Assembly: GCA_902614125.1 (NCBI GenBank) | Contig: CACMJW010000006.1 | Span: forward strand, 1-64,000 | Source: an uncultured Pelagibacteraceae bacterium | GTDB lineage: Bacteria > Pseudomonadota > Alphaproteobacteria > Pelagibacterales > Pelagibacteraceae | DNA: 64,000 nucleotides | Direction: 5' to 3' | Program-made: the position numbers and the translations under genes | Part shown: positions 38,057 through 46,532 of the stretch, in pieces | Layout of the letters: the number at the start of each line of letters is the position of its first letter | How positions within the stretch are numbered: the stretch's first letter is position 1 | The notes under the pieces: model-generated | The model's database searches: none | What the model saw: the letters and a program-made list of their open reading frames with translations, nothing else | Told to the model about the DNA's origin: nothing

Positions 38057-38606
38057 ATATATAAATATATTATTTTTTATTTTATTAACTTTAACTTCAA
38101 AACTAAATGCAAAGGAGAATATAATGATTTTAAAATTAAAAGATGGAGATGTTAAAATAGAAATGTTTCCAGATGTTGCCCCTAATCATGTAAAAAGAAT
38201 TACTGAGTTAGCTAACAGTGGTAAATATGATAATGTAGTATTTCATAGAGTTATTGATGGCTTTATGGCTCAAACAGGAGATGTAAAATTTGGAAATTCC
38301 TCCTCATCCGATTTTAATCTGCAAAGAGCAGGAATGGGTGGATCTGACTTACCTGATTTAAAACAAGAATTTAATGATTTACCCCATGAACGTGGCACTG
38401 TATCTATGGCAAGATCTTCTGATCCAAACAGCGCTAATAGTCAATTTTTTATTTGTTTTGAGTCAGCGTCTTATTTAGATAGAAATTATACAGTCTTTGG
38501 TAAAGTTATTGAAGGAATGGAGTTTGTAGATAAAATTAAAAAAGGTGATGGTCCTAATGGATCAGTTTCTGAACCAGATAAAATAATTAGTTTTAAGTCT
38601 GAATAA
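38049..38606 (+). CDS. ppiA: Peptidyl-prolyl cis-trans isomerase, cyclophilin type, exported
   Basis: 185 aa. N-terminal signal peptide about 1-21 (…KLNA), then a compact cyclophilin domain: FHRVIDGFMAQTGD (about 72), GTVSMARSSDPNSANSQFFI (about 118), YTVFGKVIEGM. The signal points to the periplasm, hence PpiA rather than PpiB. A cytoplasmic form could start at the internal ATG 38124 (MILKLKDG), which has AAAGGAG upstream. Confidence 0.88.
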   Translation: MLKYINILFFILLTLTSKLNAKENIMILKLKDGDVKIEMFPDVAPNHVKRITELANSGKYDNVVFHRVIDGFMAQTGDVKFGNSSSSDFNLQRAGMGGSDLPDLKQEFNDLPHERGTVSMARSSDPNSANSQFFICFESASYLDRNYTVFGKVIEGMEFVDKIKKGDGPNGSVSEPDKIISFKSE

Positions 38607-38612
38607 AAATGA

Positions 38613-39725
38613 ATGGCATTAAAAAAATTTAATTTTAATGTTAATCATACTGAAAACCATTCACGAGTAGGAGTTATTGAAACTCATAGAGGTAATATTA
38701 ATACACCTGCTTTTATGCCTGTTGGTACACAGGCGACTGTAAAAGGCGCATTCATAAAAGATGTAGTTCAGACCGGAAGCGAAATAATACTGGGAAACAC
38801 CTATCACCTAATGTTAAGACCAGGTGTTGATAGAATTTCAAGTGTTGGAGGTTTGCATGAATTTATGAATTGCAACCTTCCTATACTAACTGACTCTGGT
38901 GGATTTCAAGTAATGTCATTATCAAAATTTAATAAAATCGACAGAGAGAAGGGTGCTATTTTTCAATCTCACATTGATGGTAATAAGTTTATTTTAAGTC
39001 CTGAGGAGAGTATTAGGGTTCAAAAGGGCCTCAACTCAGACATAGTAATGGTAATGGATGAATGTCCAAAAAAAACTGATGATTTTGAGAAAATTAAAAA
39101 ATCAATGGATTTATCTATGTATTGGGCAAAAAGATCAAAAAATGCATTTGGAGACAATCCTCACAAAGGTTTATTTGGAATAGTTCAAGGCGGTCTGTTT
39201 AATGACTTAAGATTAAAATCACTAGAGCAACTTATAGATATTGATTTTGATGGTTATGCGATGGGTGGTTTGGCGGTTGGAGAAACCCAGAAAGAAATGT
39301 TTGACGTATTGGATGGAGTTAAAGATTATTTACCAAAAGATAAACCTAGATATCTTATGGGCGTTGGCACTCCCTCAGACATTATTGGCGCAGTTAAAAG
39401 AGGTATTGATATGTTTGATTGTGTATTACCAACACGATCTGGCAGAACTGGTTTGGCATTTACATGGAATGGGAGAGTACAAATAAGAAATGCAAAATAT
39501 CAAAACGATAATTCGCCTTTAGATTTAAATGTTTCTAAATTTGACTTAAATAAATACTCAAAAAATTATTTGAATCACTTATTTAATACTAATGAAATGT
39601 TAGCATCTATGCTGTTAACTTTAAATAATATTAACTTTTATCAGGAGTTGATGACTGAGATAAGAAAAAATATTAAAAATGGAACTTTTGAAGAATTTCA
39701 CGATAAGTATATTAACATTCTGTAA
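38613..39725 (+). CDS. tgt: Queuine tRNA-ribosyltransferase, lacking the zinc cysteines
   Basis: 370-aa enzyme inserting preQ1 into tRNA position 34. TIM barrel with TDSGGFQVMSL (catalytic Asp about 93), QGGLFNDLR, GGLAVGE and the nucleophile Asp in DCVLPTRSGRTG (about 270). In other Tgt proteins a CxCxxC...H zinc site follows the barrel; here the aligned residues read DLNVSKFDLNKYSKNYLNHL, with Val, Lys and Leu in place of the cysteines. The catalytic parts look intact. Starts 6 bp after the cyclophilin stop. Confidence 0.92.
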   Translation: MALKKFNFNVNHTENHSRVGVIETHRGNINTPAFMPVGTQATVKGAFIKDVVQTGSEIILGNTYHLMLRPGVDRISSVGGLHEFMNCNLPILTDSGGFQVMSLSKFNKIDREKGAIFQSHIDGNKFILSPEESIRVQKGLNSDIVMVMDECPKKTDDFEKIKKSMDLSMYWAKRSKNAFGDNPHKGLFGIVQGGLFNDLRLKSLEQLIDIDFDGYAMGGLAVGETQKEMFDVLDGVKDYLPKDKPRYLMGVGTPSDIIGAVKRGIDMFDCVLPTRSGRTGLAFTWNGRVQIRNAKYQNDNSPLDLNVSKFDLNKYSKNYLNHLFNTNEMLASMLLTLNNINFYQELMTEIRKNIKNGTFEEFHDKYINIL

Positions 39726-39730
39726 AAATT

Positions 39731-39748
39731 ATCCATTGATAAATGGAT
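39731..39748 (-). terminator. Hairpin between tgt and tRNA-Lys, T-run on the minus strand
   Basis: ATCCATT / AATGGAT, loop GATA. On the plus strand A-rich DNA follows, but on the minus strand it is followed by AATTTTT, so it could end transcripts coming from the M48 gene after they pass antisense through tRNA-Lys. It also overlaps the -35 of the tRNA promoter. Confidence 0.45.
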
Positions 39749-39763
39749 AAAAATCAATATAAG
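39736..39763 (+). promoter_or_regulatory. Promoter of tRNA-Lys
   Basis: TTGATA (39736-39741), 16-bp spacer, TATAAG (39758-39763), then a GC-rich discriminator GGACCCCC and the tRNA at 39774. GC-rich discriminators mark stable-RNA promoters under stringent control. Confidence 0.65.
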
Positions 39764-39773
39764 GACCCCCGTT

Positions 39774-39849
<76 letters not shown>

Positions 39850-39852
39850 ATT

Positions 39853-40674
39853 TTAAGAAATTGGTGGATATTCTAAAGTTACCTCATTTATCCAAGAGGT
39901 GATGTTATTAATTCTATTGGTTGAGGAAGGATGCGTACTCATGAATTCCGGTGGTTCCTTACCTTTATTAGCTTCTCGCATTCTCTCCCAAATTTTTACT
40001 GTCTCTCTTATGTCATAGCCAGATAATGACGCAAATATTAAACCTAAGTAATCAGCTTCACTCTCTTGTTTTCTATTAAAAGGATTCATAATTCCAATTT
40101 GAGATAACAAACCAACTGTATCCATTCCAGTTGTTCTATTTACATTAGATACAGCACCTTTAGTTGCAATATCTAAAATTTTTGTGCCCACATTTAATAA
40201 CGTTCCTCTACTTGCTCGTTCAATTGAGTGTTTTGCTACAGCATGAGCTATTTCATGACCCATTACAGCAGCTAATCCATTATCATTTTTTGTAATATCA
40301 AGCATGCCTGTATAAACTGCAATTTTTCCACCAGGCATACACCATGCGTTTTTTACTTTTTTGTTTTCTATTAAAATATACTCCCATCTAAAATTAGCTG
40401 TTGGATCCGGTTGATTACTTCTTGCAAAATATTCGGTTATAGAATTTTCAATTTTGGAGCCAATATTTTTTATTTTATTTAAAGTTGTAATATCTTTGCT
40501 AAGCTTTTCTTTTTCTTTCACTTTTTCGTATAATTGTTCTGCTTGAGCATTAAGTTTTGCTTCTGGTATAAGTCTTAGCTGTTTTCTTTCTGTTATTGGA
40601 ACACTTGTACAGGCCTGAAGACCAAAAGATGCACATCCACACCCCATTAAATATATGAAATTTCTTCTATTCAC
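39853..40674 (-). CDS. M48 family metalloprotease, putative Tat-exported lipoprotein
   Basis: 273 aa. Zinc-protease motif HEIAH (about 141-145) with third ligand Glu in ESEADYLG (about 207). N-terminal MNRRNFIYLMGCGCASFGLQAC combines a twin-Arg (RRNF), a hydrophobic stretch and a lipobox LQAC, suggesting a Tat-exported lipoprotein. Resembles the BepA/LoiP/YggG outer-membrane quality-control group. Stands alone on the minus strand; its 3' end nearly touches tRNA-Lys. Confidence 0.85.
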   Translation of the reverse strand: MNRRNFIYLMGCGCASFGLQACTSVPITERKQLRLIPEAKLNAQAEQLYEKVKEKEKLSKDITTLNKIKNIGSKIENSITEYFARSNQPDPTANFRWEYILIENKKVKNAWCMPGGKIAVYTGMLDITKNDNGLAAVMGHEIAHAVAKHSIERASRGTLLNVGTKILDIATKGAVSNVNRTTGMDTVGLLSQIGIMNPFNRKQESEADYLGLIFASLSGYDIRETVKIWERMREANKGKEPPEFMSTHPSSTNRINNITSWINEVTLEYPPIS

Positions 40675-40716
40675 TTTTACTCACAATTATATTACATGTT
40701 ACTAATAAACAACTAT

Positions 40717-40794
40717 ATGATTTTAAATAACAAGATTTTAGTTTTCTTATTTGTTCTTGCAGTATCATTTGTAATTTATTCAAGTTATAATTAA
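40717..40794 (+). CDS. 25-residue single-helix membrane peptide (small ORF)
   Basis: ATG at 40717 to TAA at 40792-40794 encodes MILNNKILVFLFVLAVSFVI plus five polar residues (YSSYN): one membrane helix with a charged start. It ends 3 bp before the DUF502 start on the same strand, in the gap divergent from the M48 gene. No clear SD. Could be a real small membrane protein or a leader peptide; chance ORFs this size are common in AT-rich DNA. Confidence 0.35.
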   Translation: MILNNKILVFLFVLAVSFVIYSSYN

Positions 40795-40797
40795 AAT

Positions 40798-41421
40798 ATG
40801 GCAAAATTTAAAAGAAAAAGCATATCTTTATTTGCTAAATTACGAAATTATTTTATCACAGGAATAGTCGTATTAATTCCAATTGGGATTACACTTTATT
40901 TAACAAAATTTTTTATATCTATTTCTTCTAAACTAATACCTTATGAGCTAAACCCAAATACATATTTGCCATTTGCTATCCCAGGTCTTGAAATAGTTCT
41001 TGCAATTATTTTTATAACCTTAGTTGGAAGTTTATCTTTATCATTTATAGGAAAAAAAATTTTACAATTCGTAAACGATTTATTTAAAAGAATTCCTATT
41101 CTTCGAACTATTTATTCAGCAATAGGACAGATGACAGAGACGTTAGCTCCTAAAAAGGGAGATAGAAAAAGTGTAGTTTTAATTGAGTATCCTAGAAAAG
41201 GAAGCTGGGCAGTTGGATTTGCAACTAAAGATAATGAAGGAGAAATCTCAAAAAAAACAAATAAAAAACTTGTTAATGTATTTGTTCCAACAACACCAAA
41301 TCCAACCAGTGGATTTTTACTAATGTTTCCAAAAGAAGAGATTCTATATTTAGATATGAGTTTTGAGGAAGCGTCTAAGTTTATTGTATCTGCAGGTACT
41401 TCAAACCCTCAAGCTAAATAA
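40798..41421 (+). CDS. DUF502 family membrane protein
   Basis: 207 aa. Two membrane helices (about 17-38 and 62-84) and a conserved soluble part: IPILRTIYSAIGQMTETL (about 99), RKGSWAVGFAT (about 138), FVPTTPNPTSGFLLMFPKEE (about 162-181), diagnostic for DUF502. Function unknown. Frequently near recG in alphaproteobacteria; here it converges with recG, overlapping by 8 bp. Confidence 0.85.
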   Translation: MAKFKRKSISLFAKLRNYFITGIVVLIPIGITLYLTKFFISISSKLIPYELNPNTYLPFAIPGLEIVLAIIFITLVGSLSLSFIGKKILQFVNDLFKRIPILRTIYSAIGQMTETLAPKKGDRKSVVLIEYPRKGSWAVGFATKDNEGEISKKTNKKLVNVFVPTTPNPTSGFLLMFPKEEILYLDMSFEEASKFIVSAGTSNPQAK

Positions 41422-43456
41422 TATCATTTAAGATTGAGGCGCGGTCATAAAGTTTAAGTAATTTATAATACTCACCAATCTGTTTATCTTTTAACTCAAT
41501 TTTTTTAACCTCTTTTTCAGCCAATATAAAAAGATCTTTGTGTAAAATAGGATCTGCTAATTTAAATTTTTTTAAACCACTCTGTTTAAACCCCAAGACA
41601 TCTCCATAACCTCTTAAAACCATATCCTGTTCTGAAATTTCAAAACCATCATTTGAGCTTTTTAAAATATTTATTCTTTTTTTTGCATTTTCACTTAAAT
41701 TTGACTTAAACATTAAAATACATGTACTTTGTTTGTTACCTCTTCCAACTCTGCCTCTGAGTTGATGCAACTGTGATAACCCATATTTATTTGCATTTTC
41801 AATGATGATTACATTTGCATTTGGGAAATCAATTCCTACTTCAATAACAGTTGTTGACACCAACACATCAATTTTTTTATTTAAAAAATCATCAAGAACT
41901 TTATTTTTTTCATCTTTTTCCATTGATCCATGAATTAGGCCAATTTTGTTTTTAAAATATTTTTCTAAAAATTCACTCTTTTCAACAGCAGACTGATGAT
42001 CAAGTTTCTGTGATTTTTCAATAAGTGGGCAAACCCAAAATATCTGATTACCAGAGGAAATTTCTTTTTTACAAAATTTTATAATTTCATCTACTTTTGT
42101 TTCTAATTTACTATAAGTGGTTATTGCTTTTCTATTTTTTGGTTTTTCTTTAATTAAAGTAACATCCATATCTCCATAGATTGTCATTATCATAGTACGA
42201 GGTATTGGGGTTGCAGACATGACAAGTACATCGCAATTATTGCCACCTTTGTCGGACAATTCTTTTCTTTGTCTTACACCAAATTTATGTTGTTCATCGA
42301 TAATAATTAAACCAAGATTTTTATAATCTACCTTTTTTTGAAAAAGGGCATGTGTGCCAATGATCAATTTTATTTTATTTTGTTTTATATTTTCTAATGT
42401 ACTTTTTTTTTGTTTATATTCCGTTTTTCCTGTTAATAGTTCTATTGATATATCTTTTCCAAATAAATCTGATGCAAAATTATAGTGTTGTTTAGCTAGT
42501 ATTTCAGTAGGAACCATCAATGCTACTTGAAAACCTGATTTTATAACATTCAACGCAGCAATTAGTGCAATTATTGTTTTCCCCGATCCTACATCACCTT
42601 GAAGTAACCTAAACATTCTTTGTTTTGATTTGAGGTCATTATTTATTTCTTTCATTGCTTTTATTTGATCATTTGTAAGTATAAATTTGAATTTTTTTAA
42701 ATATTTTTGACAAATATTTGGATCAAAAATCTTTTCTTTTTTTTTTATCTTCTTAATTTTTTTTCTTATTTCAGATGAGATTAAAAAGTTTGAGATAATT
42801 TCATCAAAAATTAATCTTCTTAGGTAATCTGAATTCTGAAGATTTTCAATTTCCTCACTATGAATCTTTCTAATGGATTGATCCCAACTTACATTATTGA
42901 AATAGTTTAAAATTTCTGCGTTATGCCATTCTTTAAGTACAGGCATATTTTTAAATATGATTTCAATAGTTCTATTATATTTTGAAGCTGTGAGTCCTTC
43001 CGTCAGACTATAAGTATTTATATCTTTTATATTTCCATCCTCTGTCTCTGACACTAATTTTGGATTAGTTATTTGATATTTACCCTTATAAAAACCTACT
43101 TTTCCATAAATAATTATTTCTTGGTCCAGAGGAAGTATTTTTTTTATATAGCCTTCATAACTATTAAAGAAAATACAATCTATTTTCTTTTCAGAAGATA
43201 AACAGTTAACCCTATTGGGCAAATTTCTAATTCTAGGAAAATTATACTTTTTTGGGACTAGTTGTATTGATTGTGTTTTGCCAATTTGTAATTGATCAAT
43301 GTTAACTGTTTTTGAAGTTTCTATCTTTGAAATAGGTGCATGCCATAATAGATCAAAAATATTTAATATCTTTTTTTTTAAAAATAATTGTGTAGTTTTT
43401 TTACCTATTCCTCTAATGCTACTAATTTTTGATAAAAAATATTCATAATCCTGCAT
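41414..43456 (-). CDS. recG: ATP-dependent DNA helicase RecG
   Basis: 680-aa fork-remodelling helicase. N-terminal wedge/OB domain; Walker A LLQGDVGSGKTIIAL (about 286), DEQH box IIIDEQHKFGVRQR (about 380), motif SATPIPRTM, motif VI LSQLHQLRGRVGRG (about 565). Divergent from sdhE (24 bp), a usual alphaproteobacterial arrangement. Confidence 0.95.
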   Translation of the reverse strand: MQDYEYFLSKISSIRGIGKKTTQLFLKKKILNIFDLLWHAPISKIETSKTVNIDQLQIGKTQSIQLVPKKYNFPRIRNLPNRVNCLSSEKKIDCIFFNSYEGYIKKILPLDQEIIIYGKVGFYKGKYQITNPKLVSETEDGNIKDINTYSLTEGLTASKYNRTIEIIFKNMPVLKEWHNAEILNYFNNVSWDQSIRKIHSEEIENLQNSDYLRRLIFDEIISNFLISSEIRKKIKKIKKKEKIFDPNICQKYLKKFKFILTNDQIKAMKEINNDLKSKQRMFRLLQGDVGSGKTIIALIAALNVIKSGFQVALMVPTEILAKQHYNFASDLFGKDISIELLTGKTEYKQKKSTLENIKQNKIKLIIGTHALFQKKVDYKNLGLIIIDEQHKFGVRQRKELSDKGGNNCDVLVMSATPIPRTMIMTIYGDMDVTLIKEKPKNRKAITTYSKLETKVDEIIKFCKKEISSGNQIFWVCPLIEKSQKLDHQSAVEKSEFLEKYFKNKIGLIHGSMEKDEKNKVLDDFLNKKIDVLVSTTVIEVGIDFPNANVIIIENANKYGLSQLHQLRGRVGRGNKQSTCILMFKSNLSENAKKRINILKSSNDGFEISEQDMVLRGYGDVLGFKQSGLKKFKLADPILHKDLFILAEKEVKKIELKDKQIGEYYKLLKLYDRASILNDII

Positions 43457-43480
43457 AAAGTATATATAAATCTATATTAT

Positions 43481-43735
43481 ATGGATTCAAACAGGCAAAA
43501 TCTTATTAATAAAATAAAATATAGAGCTCAGTATAGAGGCACTAAAGAAATGGACCTATTTGTTTATAAGTTCGTAAATGAAATTGTTGAAAATTTAAAT
43601 TTAGAAGAATTAGAAGATTTGAATAAATTAATTAATCTTGGTGATGAAGAATTAATTAAAATTTCTGAGTCAAAAGATAACCAAAATTTATCCAAAGTCA
43701 TAATAAAATTGCGAGAATTTAAAGAAAAATATTAA
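43481..43735 (+). CDS. sdhE: Succinate dehydrogenase assembly factor SdhE
   Basis: 84-aa small helical protein that attaches FAD to the SdhA subunit. The signature RAQYRGTKEMDLFVYKFV (about 14-31) includes the conserved RG and acidic residues of the SdhE/Sdh5 (DUF339) family. Ends one base before the 3' end of tRNA-Ser on the opposite strand. Confidence 0.88.
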   Translation: MDSNRQNLINKIKYRAQYRGTKEMDLFVYKFVNEIVENLNLEELEDLNKLINLGDEELIKISESKDNQNLSKVIIKLREFKEKY

Positions 43736-43825
43736 TGGCGGAGAGACTGGGATTCGAACCCAGGAAAGAGTTGCCCCTTTGCCGGTTTTCAAGACCGGTG
43801 CTTTCAACCGCTCAGCCATCTCTCC
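43736..43825 (-). tRNA. tRNA-Ser (anticodon TGA)
   Basis: 90 nt with encoded CCA. Acceptor GGAGAGA / TCTCTCC, anticodon stem CCGGT / ACCGG with loop CTTGAAA, long variable arm (AAAGGGGCAACTCTTT region), T arm GGGTTCGAATCCC. Confidence 0.96.
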
Positions 43826-43836
43826 GTGAGCTAGGT

Positions 43837-43865
43837 TTTATAAGTATTAATATATATTTCAACAA
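43837..43865 (-). promoter_or_regulatory. Possible promoter of tRNA-Ser
   Basis: On the minus strand: TTGTTG, 17-bp spacer, TATAAA, then 11 bp to the tRNA. A second candidate -35 TTGAAA lies 3 bp further in, with a short spacer. Confidence 0.42.
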
Positions 43866-43913
43866 TAAAATAGATAAGATATTAATCAAAATCTTTTTAA
43901 TAATAATTTCATT

Positions 43914-44795
43914 ATGGATAAAAAAAGTTTTAACCAAGGTTTACTCTTAAGTGCAGTTGGATCTTTCTGGTGGGGCTTTTTTGGTGTTTTATATTTTAAG
44001 TATATTTCATTTGCAGGTCATATAGAAGTTGTTGTGCATAGAAGTTTGTGGACTGCAGCTACACTTTTAGTAACAACAATTATTTTTTCAAAATGGAAGA
44101 TTTTTAAGGAAATTATATCTAATAAAAAACAATTATTTATTCTATTTTTATCTGGGGTATTAATATTTTTAAATTGGGCAGTTTGGATTTATGCAGTTTC
44201 ATCCAATCAAGTTATAAATGCAAGTTTTGGATATTTTATCATGCCGATATTAAGTGTTTTTTTAGGATATTTCTTTTTTAAAGAAAAATTAAATAAGAAA
44301 AGATTTGTTTCTATTTCGTTAGTTTTAGTTTCAATAGTTTATATCTTTCTGATTGACTTTAAATCTATACCATGGGTTGGAATATCAGTTGCTTTAAGTT
44401 GGAGTTTTTACAATTTACTCAGAAAGAAAATATCAGTGTCTACAGATATCGGTTTATTTATAGAAAGTCTATTTATCTTGCCTTTTATACTAATTGTTTT
44501 TTATTTTATTACTCAAAATGGTGTTAATGACTTCTCACTATCAAATCCTATTTTGATGTTAATTCTAATGATGGCAGGTCCAATGACGGTGATTCCATTA
44601 TTCTTTTATGTAAGAGGTGTAGAATTGTGTGGTCTTGGACCTACGGGTATGATTTTTTATATTACACCTACATTACAATTTATTTTAGGGTATTTTTTGT
44701 TCAATGAGCCGTTCAATTTTAATCAGTTAGTTAGTTTTATTTTAATATGGATTGCTGTATTTATTTATCTTAGAGATTTATATGAAAATAATTAA
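43914..44795 (+). CDS. rarD: RarD family DMT transporter
   Basis: 293 aa, ten membrane helices, EamA superfamily. GLLLSAVGSFWWGFFGVLYF at the N-terminus, then VVVHRSLWTAATLL (about 39) and NWAVWIYAVSSNQVINASFG (about 89) are characteristic of RarD. Substrate unknown. It overlaps the lytic transglycosylase gene by 14 bp. Confidence 0.87.
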   Translation: MDKKSFNQGLLLSAVGSFWWGFFGVLYFKYISFAGHIEVVVHRSLWTAATLLVTTIIFSKWKIFKEIISNKKQLFILFLSGVLIFLNWAVWIYAVSSNQVINASFGYFIMPILSVFLGYFFFKEKLNKKRFVSISLVLVSIVYIFLIDFKSIPWVGISVALSWSFYNLLRKKISVSTDIGLFIESLFILPFILIVFYFITQNGVNDFSLSNPILMLILMMAGPMTVIPLFFYVRGVELCGLGPTGMIFYITPTLQFILGYFLFNEPFNFNQLVSFILIWIAVFIYLRDLYENN

Positions 44796-45780
44796 AATAT
44801 TTATAATAAATATAATCTTCTTTTTATTTAGCTTTAAATTTTTATCTGCCTCGGATTTTGAAAATTGGAAAATTGACTTTAAAAAAAGGGCCCTAAATGA
44901 AGGAATTAGCATAGAAACACTAAATAGAGTAATAGATAATTCGAGATTTCTTCCTGATGTAATTAAATATGATAGATATCAACCTGAATTTTACGAGGAT
45001 ACTTATACTTACATATCAAAGCGAACATCTCAAAAGAAAGTTACTAAGGGCAGAAATCTTTATAATTCAAATCAAAAATTAATTGAAATTGTATCTAACG
45101 AGTTTCTAGTTGATAAAAATCTATTATTAGCATTGATGGGAATAGAAACTAATTTTGGCACATATCTTGGAAAAATGGACATAGTTTCATCATTAGCCAC
45201 ACTAAGTTTTGATAAAAGAAGAAGCAAATTTTTTACATCTGAGCTAATAACTTTATTAAAATTAGTAGATGCGAATATAATTGACCCTGATACTTTATTT
45301 GGGTCCTGGGCTGGAGCTTTTGGTAACTTTCAATTTATGCCATCAACAATTACCAATCACGCAATTGATTATAACAATGATAAAAAAATTGATTTAAAAA
45401 ATATTGAAGATTCATTTGCATCAGCTGCTAATTACATAAAAAATTTAGGATGGGATAATAATATTCCATGTTTTTATAAAATAAACCTTAAAGATGATAT
45501 ACCACTAGAGTTTTTAAATACTTCAGCAAAAAAATTAAATAATAAAAGAAAAGTAAAATATTTTTCAAAGTACATAGAAAATAGTGATTATTTAAAACAA
45601 TTTAATAATCTTAATTCAGCAATTATTACACCTGATGTTGATATTGTTGAAAATGCAAAAAAGTTTTCACCTGCTTTTATAGTTTTTGATAATTATGATT
45701 TAATATTAAAATGGAACAGATCATTAAGATTTGCATTAGCTGTTTGTACCCTAAGAGATAAATTCAAAAATGAATTATAA
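44782..45780 (+). CDS. Lytic murein transglycosylase, MltB type
   Basis: 332 aa. Signal peptide about 1-22 (…FLSA). Catalytic Glu in LLALMGIETNFGTYLG (about 120); SWAGAFGNFQFMPSTI (about 174) is the SLT_2/MltB substrate-cleft motif. No lipobox, so a soluble MltB-like enzyme. The frame opens upstream to 44752; the ATG at 44782 begins the signal peptide and is chosen. It cleaves glycan strands; followed by the RlpA-like gene (11-bp overlap). Confidence 0.9.
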   Translation: MKIIKIFIINIIFFLFSFKFLSASDFENWKIDFKKRALNEGISIETLNRVIDNSRFLPDVIKYDRYQPEFYEDTYTYISKRTSQKKVTKGRNLYNSNQKLIEIVSNEFLVDKNLLLALMGIETNFGTYLGKMDIVSSLATLSFDKRRSKFFTSELITLLKLVDANIIDPDTLFGSWAGAFGNFQFMPSTITNHAIDYNNDKKIDLKNIEDSFASAANYIKNLGWDNNIPCFYKINLKDDIPLEFLNTSAKKLNNKRKVKYFSKYIENSDYLKQFNNLNSAIITPDVDIVENAKKFSPAFIVFDNYDLILKWNRSLRFALAVCTLRDKFKNEL

Positions 45781-46531
45781 AATCGCTCTCATATTTTTTT
45801 TAACTTTTTTATTTTCATGCGAACAAAAATATACTAATTTAGAGTACAATAGTAATTTTGAAAACTTTTCAAATAAAGGGTTTGCTCTAATTTATGATGA
45901 GCGACTTTATAAAAATAAAATTGTTAATAAAAAACTAGACGAAAGATCTCTTATAATTTTTAATAATAAATTAAAATATGATACTCCGGTAAAAGTAACA
46001 AATTTGTTAAATGGAAAATATATTTTAGCTAAAATAGGTAAAAAATCTAAATATCCTTTTTTTTATAACGCTGTTATTTCTAAAAGAATAGCAGAAGAAT
46101 TAGAAATTGATCTTTTAGAACCTTATATTGCCGTTCAAACAATAAATACCAGTGGTGCATTTGTTGCCAAGAAAGCTAAAACATTTAAAGAAGAGAAAAA
46201 AGTAGCAGACAAAGCTCCCGTAGATGGAATTACTATTGAAAATTTGGGTGATGAAACAAAAAAAATTAAAAAAAAAAATAAATCAAAAATAAAAAAGAAA
46301 GAGTTTAATTACATAATTAAATTTGCAGACTTATATTTTGAAGATTCGGCTTTAATGCTTAAAAAAAGATTAGTTGATGAGTACAACTTAAGTAATATTT
46401 CAATAGATAAGATAAATAATAATGTTTATAGGGTTTATAAAGGACCTTTTAATAATATAAAGTCTATTAAAATTGAGTTTGATAAAATAAATCTAATGGA
46501 TTTTGATAATATAGATATAATCAAATTATAA
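45770..46531 (+). CDS. Degenerate RlpA-like lipoprotein with SPOR-like C-terminus
   Basis: 253 aa. Signal with lipobox LFSC (Cys about 17). Residues about 35-125 follow the RlpA double-psi barrel (TPVKVTNLLNGKYILAKIG, then ISKRIAEELEID), but the catalytic stretch (VRINDRGPF and its Asp/His) is not recognisable. After a Lys-rich linker, residues about 178-250 (FNYIIKFADLYFEDSALMLK ... VYRVYKGPFNN) read as a SPOR peptidoglycan-binding domain. The slot between mltB and dac is where alphaproteobacteria carry rlpA. Probably still binds denuded glycan but lacks transglycosylase activity. Confidence 0.72.
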   Translation: MNYKIALIFFLTFLFSCEQKYTNLEYNSNFENFSNKGFALIYDERLYKNKIVNKKLDERSLIIFNNKLKYDTPVKVTNLLNGKYILAKIGKKSKYPFFYNAVISKRIAEELEIDLLEPYIAVQTINTSGAFVAKKAKTFKEEKKVADKAPVDGITIENLGDETKKIKKKNKSKIKKKEFNYIIKFADLYFEDSALMLKKRLVDEYNLSNISIDKINNNVYRVYKGPFNNIKSIKIEFDKINLMDFDNIDIIKL

Positions 46532-46532
46532 A

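Noticed and set aside
43735-43950. 71-codon ORF beginning MAERLGFEPR
   Set aside because: It reads through tRNA-Ser in antisense; the GFEPR-like string is the usual artefact of translated tRNA T arms.
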